Assembly: GCA_003280185.1 (NCBI GenBank)
Contig: QCFP01000016.1
Location: forward strand, 1 to 16,110
Direction of reading: 5' to 3'
Source of the DNA: Prochlorococcus sp. AG-363-L02
GTDB lineage: Bacteria; Cyanobacteriota; Cyanobacteriia; PCC-6307; Cyanobiaceae
DNA: 16,110 bases
The notes beneath the pieces are model-generated. The model ran no database searches. It was not told where the DNA came from and saw nothing but the letters and a program-made list of their open reading frames with translations. This document shows positions 13,643 to 16,110 of the stretch, piece by piece. Made by a program: the position numbers and the translations under genes. Positions within the stretch are counted from its first letter, which is position 1; each line of letters opens with the position of its first letter.

Positions 13643-16110
13643 GTGGTGCATACCCTCGTCATTGTTGAGAGCCCTACTAAGGCGAAGACTATTAGAGCCT
13701 TCCTGCCTAAGGATTTTGTTGTTGAGGCCTCTATGGGACACGTTAGAGATCTTCCAAATAACGCCAGTGAGATCCCAGCAGCTAAGAAAAGTGAGAAGTG
13801 GGCGAAGATTGGTGTAGATACAACCAAGGATTTTCAGCCTCTTTACGTTGTTCCAAAAGACAAGAAGAAAATTGTTAAGGAGTTGAAAACGGCTTTAAAA
13901 GGAGCAGACCGCTTGCTCTTGGCGACTGACGAAGATCGCGAAGGTGAAAGCATTAGCTGGCATCTTTTGCAGCTTCTTGACCCAAAGATTCCAGTTAAAC
14001 GGATGGTTTTTCATGAAATAACCAAAGAAGCTATTTCAAGTGCTCTTCAAAAGACACGAGATTTGGATATGGAGTTGGTACATGCGCAGGAAACAAGGAG
14101 GATCCTTGACCGTCTAGTTGGCTATACCCTTTCGCCACTTTTGTGGAAGAAAGTTGCTTGGGGACTTTCCGCAGGTCGTGTGCAGTCCGTTGCCGTTAGA
14201 TTGCTTGTAACAAGAGAAAGAGCAAGAAGAGCTTTTAGAAGTGGAAGCTATTGGGATTTAAAAGCCAAGCTTGGACACGCAAGCAATGTTTTTGAGGCCA
14301 AGCTCACTCATTTGGGTGGAAAAAAGATTGCTTCAGGTAACGATTTTGATCAGGCTACGGGTGCCTTGAAAGAAAATGTTTCTGCTCTTTTGTTGCGTGA
14401 AAAAGAGGCTCAAAATCTTGTTAAAGAGATAAATAATGTCGTTTGGACTGTTAATTCTGTTGAAGAAAAACCCACTATTCGTAGACCAGTTCCACCCTTT
14501 ACTACTAGTACATTACAACAAGACGCTAACCGCAAACTTCGCCTTTCTGCGAGGGAGACAATGCGTTGTGCTCAGGGGCTATATGAGCGTGGTTTTATTA
14601 CTTACATGCGTACTGATTCCGTGAATCTTTCTGATCAGGCAATTAATGCTGCCAGGAATTGCGTTAAATCTTTATATGGTGACGAGTTTTTAAGTAAATC
14701 AGCAAGGCAGTTTAGTACTAAAGCAAGAAATGCACAGGAAGCTCATGAGGCAATTAGGCCGGCGGGAGAGGCCTTTCGTTCGCCAAATGAAACTGGACTT
14801 AAGGGACGTGATTTATCCCTTTATGAATTGATTTGGAAAAGAACTGTTGCATGTCAAATGGCAGAAGCTCGTTTAACAATGTTGTCAGTTGACATTGCAG
14901 TTAGAGAGGCGAATTTTCGTGCAACTGGAAAGAGAATTGATTTCCCTGGGTTCTTCAGGGCTTATGTAGAAGGTAGTGATGATCCTGAAGCAGCTTTAGA
15001 GGGGCAAGAAGTTCTTCTCCCTGATTTGGTAGTAGGTGACTCCCCTAAGCCTATTGAAATCGAGGCTTTTGGACATCAGACCCAGCCTCCCGCACGTTTT
15101 AGTGAAGCCTCGTTGGTGAAGACTCTTGAGAAGGAGGGGATAGGAAGGCCTTCAACTTATGCAAGTATTATTGGGACTATTGTTGATAGAGGCTATGCAA
15201 ATCTACAGAATAATTCTTTAACTCCGAGTTTTACAGCTTTCGCGGTGACTTCTCTTTTAGAAGAGCACTTCCCTGACTTGGTAGATACTAATTTTACGGC
15301 AAAGATGGAATTAACTCTAGATGAGATCTCAACCGGAAAAGTGGAATGGTTGCCTTATTTGGAGGGTTTTTATAAAGGAGATAAAGGATTAGAAAGTCAG
15401 GTTACCCAAAGGGAAGGAGATATTGATTCGGCTGTTTCTCGTACAATTAATCTAGAGGGTCTCCCATGCGTTGTTCGTATTGGCAGATATGGAGCTTATT
15501 TAGAGTCGAAGCGTACAAATGATGAAGGAGAGGAGGAATTAATTAAGGCAAATATTCCCCAAGAGACGTCGCCTGCTGATTTGGATTCCGAAAAGGTTGA
15601 ATTGATTATTAAGCAGAAGGCTGATGGCCCTGAATCTTTAGGTACAGATCCTGATAGTGGTGAGAAAGTGTTTTTGCTTTTTGGTCAGTATGGGCCTTAT
15701 GTGCAAAGAGGTCAGGTTAGCAATGATAATCCAAAACCCAAAAAGTCTTCTCTTCCTAAAGGGCTTGCTCCTGAAAACTTAACGCTTGAAGAAGCTATTG
15801 GATTGTTACGTCTTCCGCGATTACTTGGGGAGCATCCTGATGGGGGGAAAGTACAAGCCGGCCAGGGCAGATTTGGACCATATGTTGTGTGGAATAAAGG
15901 TAAGGGTGAAAAACCTGACTATCGATCATTAAAAGCAGATGATGATGTATTGAGTGTGAGTTTTGATCGTGCAATTGAATTGTTAGCAATGCCAAAGCGT
16001 GGTAGGGGGGGAAGGACAGCTTTGAAAGATCTTGGAATTCCAGAAGGTGAGACAGATAACATTCAGGTTTATGACGGTCCTTATGGCCTTTATGTCAAAC
16101 AGGGGAAAGT
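13643..16110 (+). CDS. topA: DNA topoisomerase I, 3' end beyond the window
   Basis: Type IA topoisomerase relaxes negative supercoils by passing one strand through a cut in the other. The frame runs 822 codons without a stop and no frameshift was seen on reading it through. It has the toprim domain (HTLVIVESPTKAKTI at about 3-17, DEDREGE at 96-102), GLSAGRVQSVAVRLLV, and the active-site Tyr321 in GFITYMRTDS. The NAQEAHEAIRPAG and EKEGIGRPSTYASIIGTI motifs follow. Past residue 600 there is no zinc finger; instead about four copies of a repeat module occur (GRYGAYL at 614, GQYGPYV at 681, GRFGPYV at 742, PYGLYV near 813), the form seen in cyanobacteria. The start is GTG at 13643 (MVHTLVIVE); the second GTG, at 13646, is equally close. 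About 60 or more residues are probably missing. Confidence 0.95.
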   Translation, partial: MVHTLVIVESPTKAKTIRAFLPKDFVVEASMGHVRDLPNNASEIPAAKKSEKWAKIGVDTTKDFQPLYVVPKDKKKIVKELKTALKGADRLLLATDEDREGESISWHLLQLLDPKIPVKRMVFHEITKEAISSALQKTRDLDMELVHAQETRRILDRLVGYTLSPLLWKKVAWGLSAGRVQSVAVRLLVTRERARRAFRSGSYWDLKAKLGHASNVFEAKLTHLGGKKIASGNDFDQATGALKENVSALLLREKEAQNLVKEINNVVWTVNSVEEKPTIRRPVPPFTTSTLQQDANRKLRLSARETMRCAQGLYERGFITYMRTDSVNLSDQAINAARNCVKSLYGDEFLSKSARQFSTKARNAQEAHEAIRPAGEAFRSPNETGLKGRDLSLYELIWKRTVACQMAEARLTMLSVDIAVREANFRATGKRIDFPGFFRAYVEGSDDPEAALEGQEVLLPDLVVGDSPKPIEIEAFGHQTQPPARFSEASLVKTLEKEGIGRPSTYASIIGTIVDRGYANLQNNSLTPSFTAFAVTSLLEEHFPDLVDTNFTAKMELTLDEISTGKVEWLPYLEGFYKGDKGLESQVTQREGDIDSAVSRTINLEGLPCVVRIGRYGAYLESKRTNDEGEEELIKANIPQETSPADLDSEKVELIIKQKADGPESLGTDPDSGEKVFLLFGQYGPYVQRGQVSNDNPKPKKSSLPKGLAPENLTLEEAIGLLRLPRLLGEHPDGGKVQAGQGRFGPYVVWNKGKGEKPDYRSLKADDDVLSVSFDRAIELLAMPKRGRGGRTALKDLGIPEGETDNIQVYDGPYGLYVKQGK

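Noticed and set aside
13588..13827. Minus-strand open frame of 79 codons across the topA start
   Set aside because: It is antisense to the conserved toprim coding region and to the gap, with no family resemblance; topA explains the sequence.
16005..16011. Run of seven G bases in topA as a possible indel site
   Set aside because: The frame is the same before and after it, with the C-terminal repeat module read correctly on the far side.

Overview
The window is a stretch of a marine picocyanobacterial chromosome, most likely Prochlorococcus or a close relative. This rests on protein resemblance recalled from memory (YidC, NdhB, Vipp1/IM30, DUF2808, and a TopA with a zinc-free repeat tail), on the photosynthetic-type NDH-1 subunit NdhB, on tight gene packing, and on moderate base composition (roughly 40% GC by eye). 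No gap between genes exceeds 130 bases. No tRNA, rRNA, insertion sequence, CRISPR array, phage gene or defence system was found. This is core chromosome, and nothing seen amounts to a new biological system.

Layout. Positions 1-3870 are all on the minus strand. Read in transcription order they are: sppA (peptidase) overlapping aroH (chorismate mutase); a secreted DUF2808 protein; rpmH (ribosomal protein L34); rnpA (RNase P protein) overlapping a PH-domain membrane protein; and yidC (membrane insertase), which runs off the left edge. The rpmH-rnpA-(membrane protein)-yidC order is the classic bacterial one. Positions 3924-7832 on the plus strand hold three membrane or envelope genes: an EamA transporter, a GT4 glycosyltransferase, and a GT83/ArnT-like lipid-linked-sugar transferase. 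A minus-strand DUF721 (DciA-like) gene with a zinc-ribbon tail (7879-8352) is divergent from vipp1 (8461-9261). After vipp1 come a class I aminotransferase and birA, overlapping, on the plus strand. Then ndhB and an overlapping ABC ATPase lie on the minus strand (11257-13513). A divergent topA (13643 to the right edge, incomplete) ends the window.

Points to look at. yidC is broken by an apparent one-base deletion near 181-183, and its C-terminal part continues in another frame with no stop. AroH has Gln and Asp where the B. subtilis enzyme has catalytic Glu78 and Cys75. BirA has Gln where E. coli BirA has Arg118. A perfect 9-bp hairpin with a T-rich tail points along the plus strand between two minus-strand genes. 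The ABC ATPase has no permease beside it.
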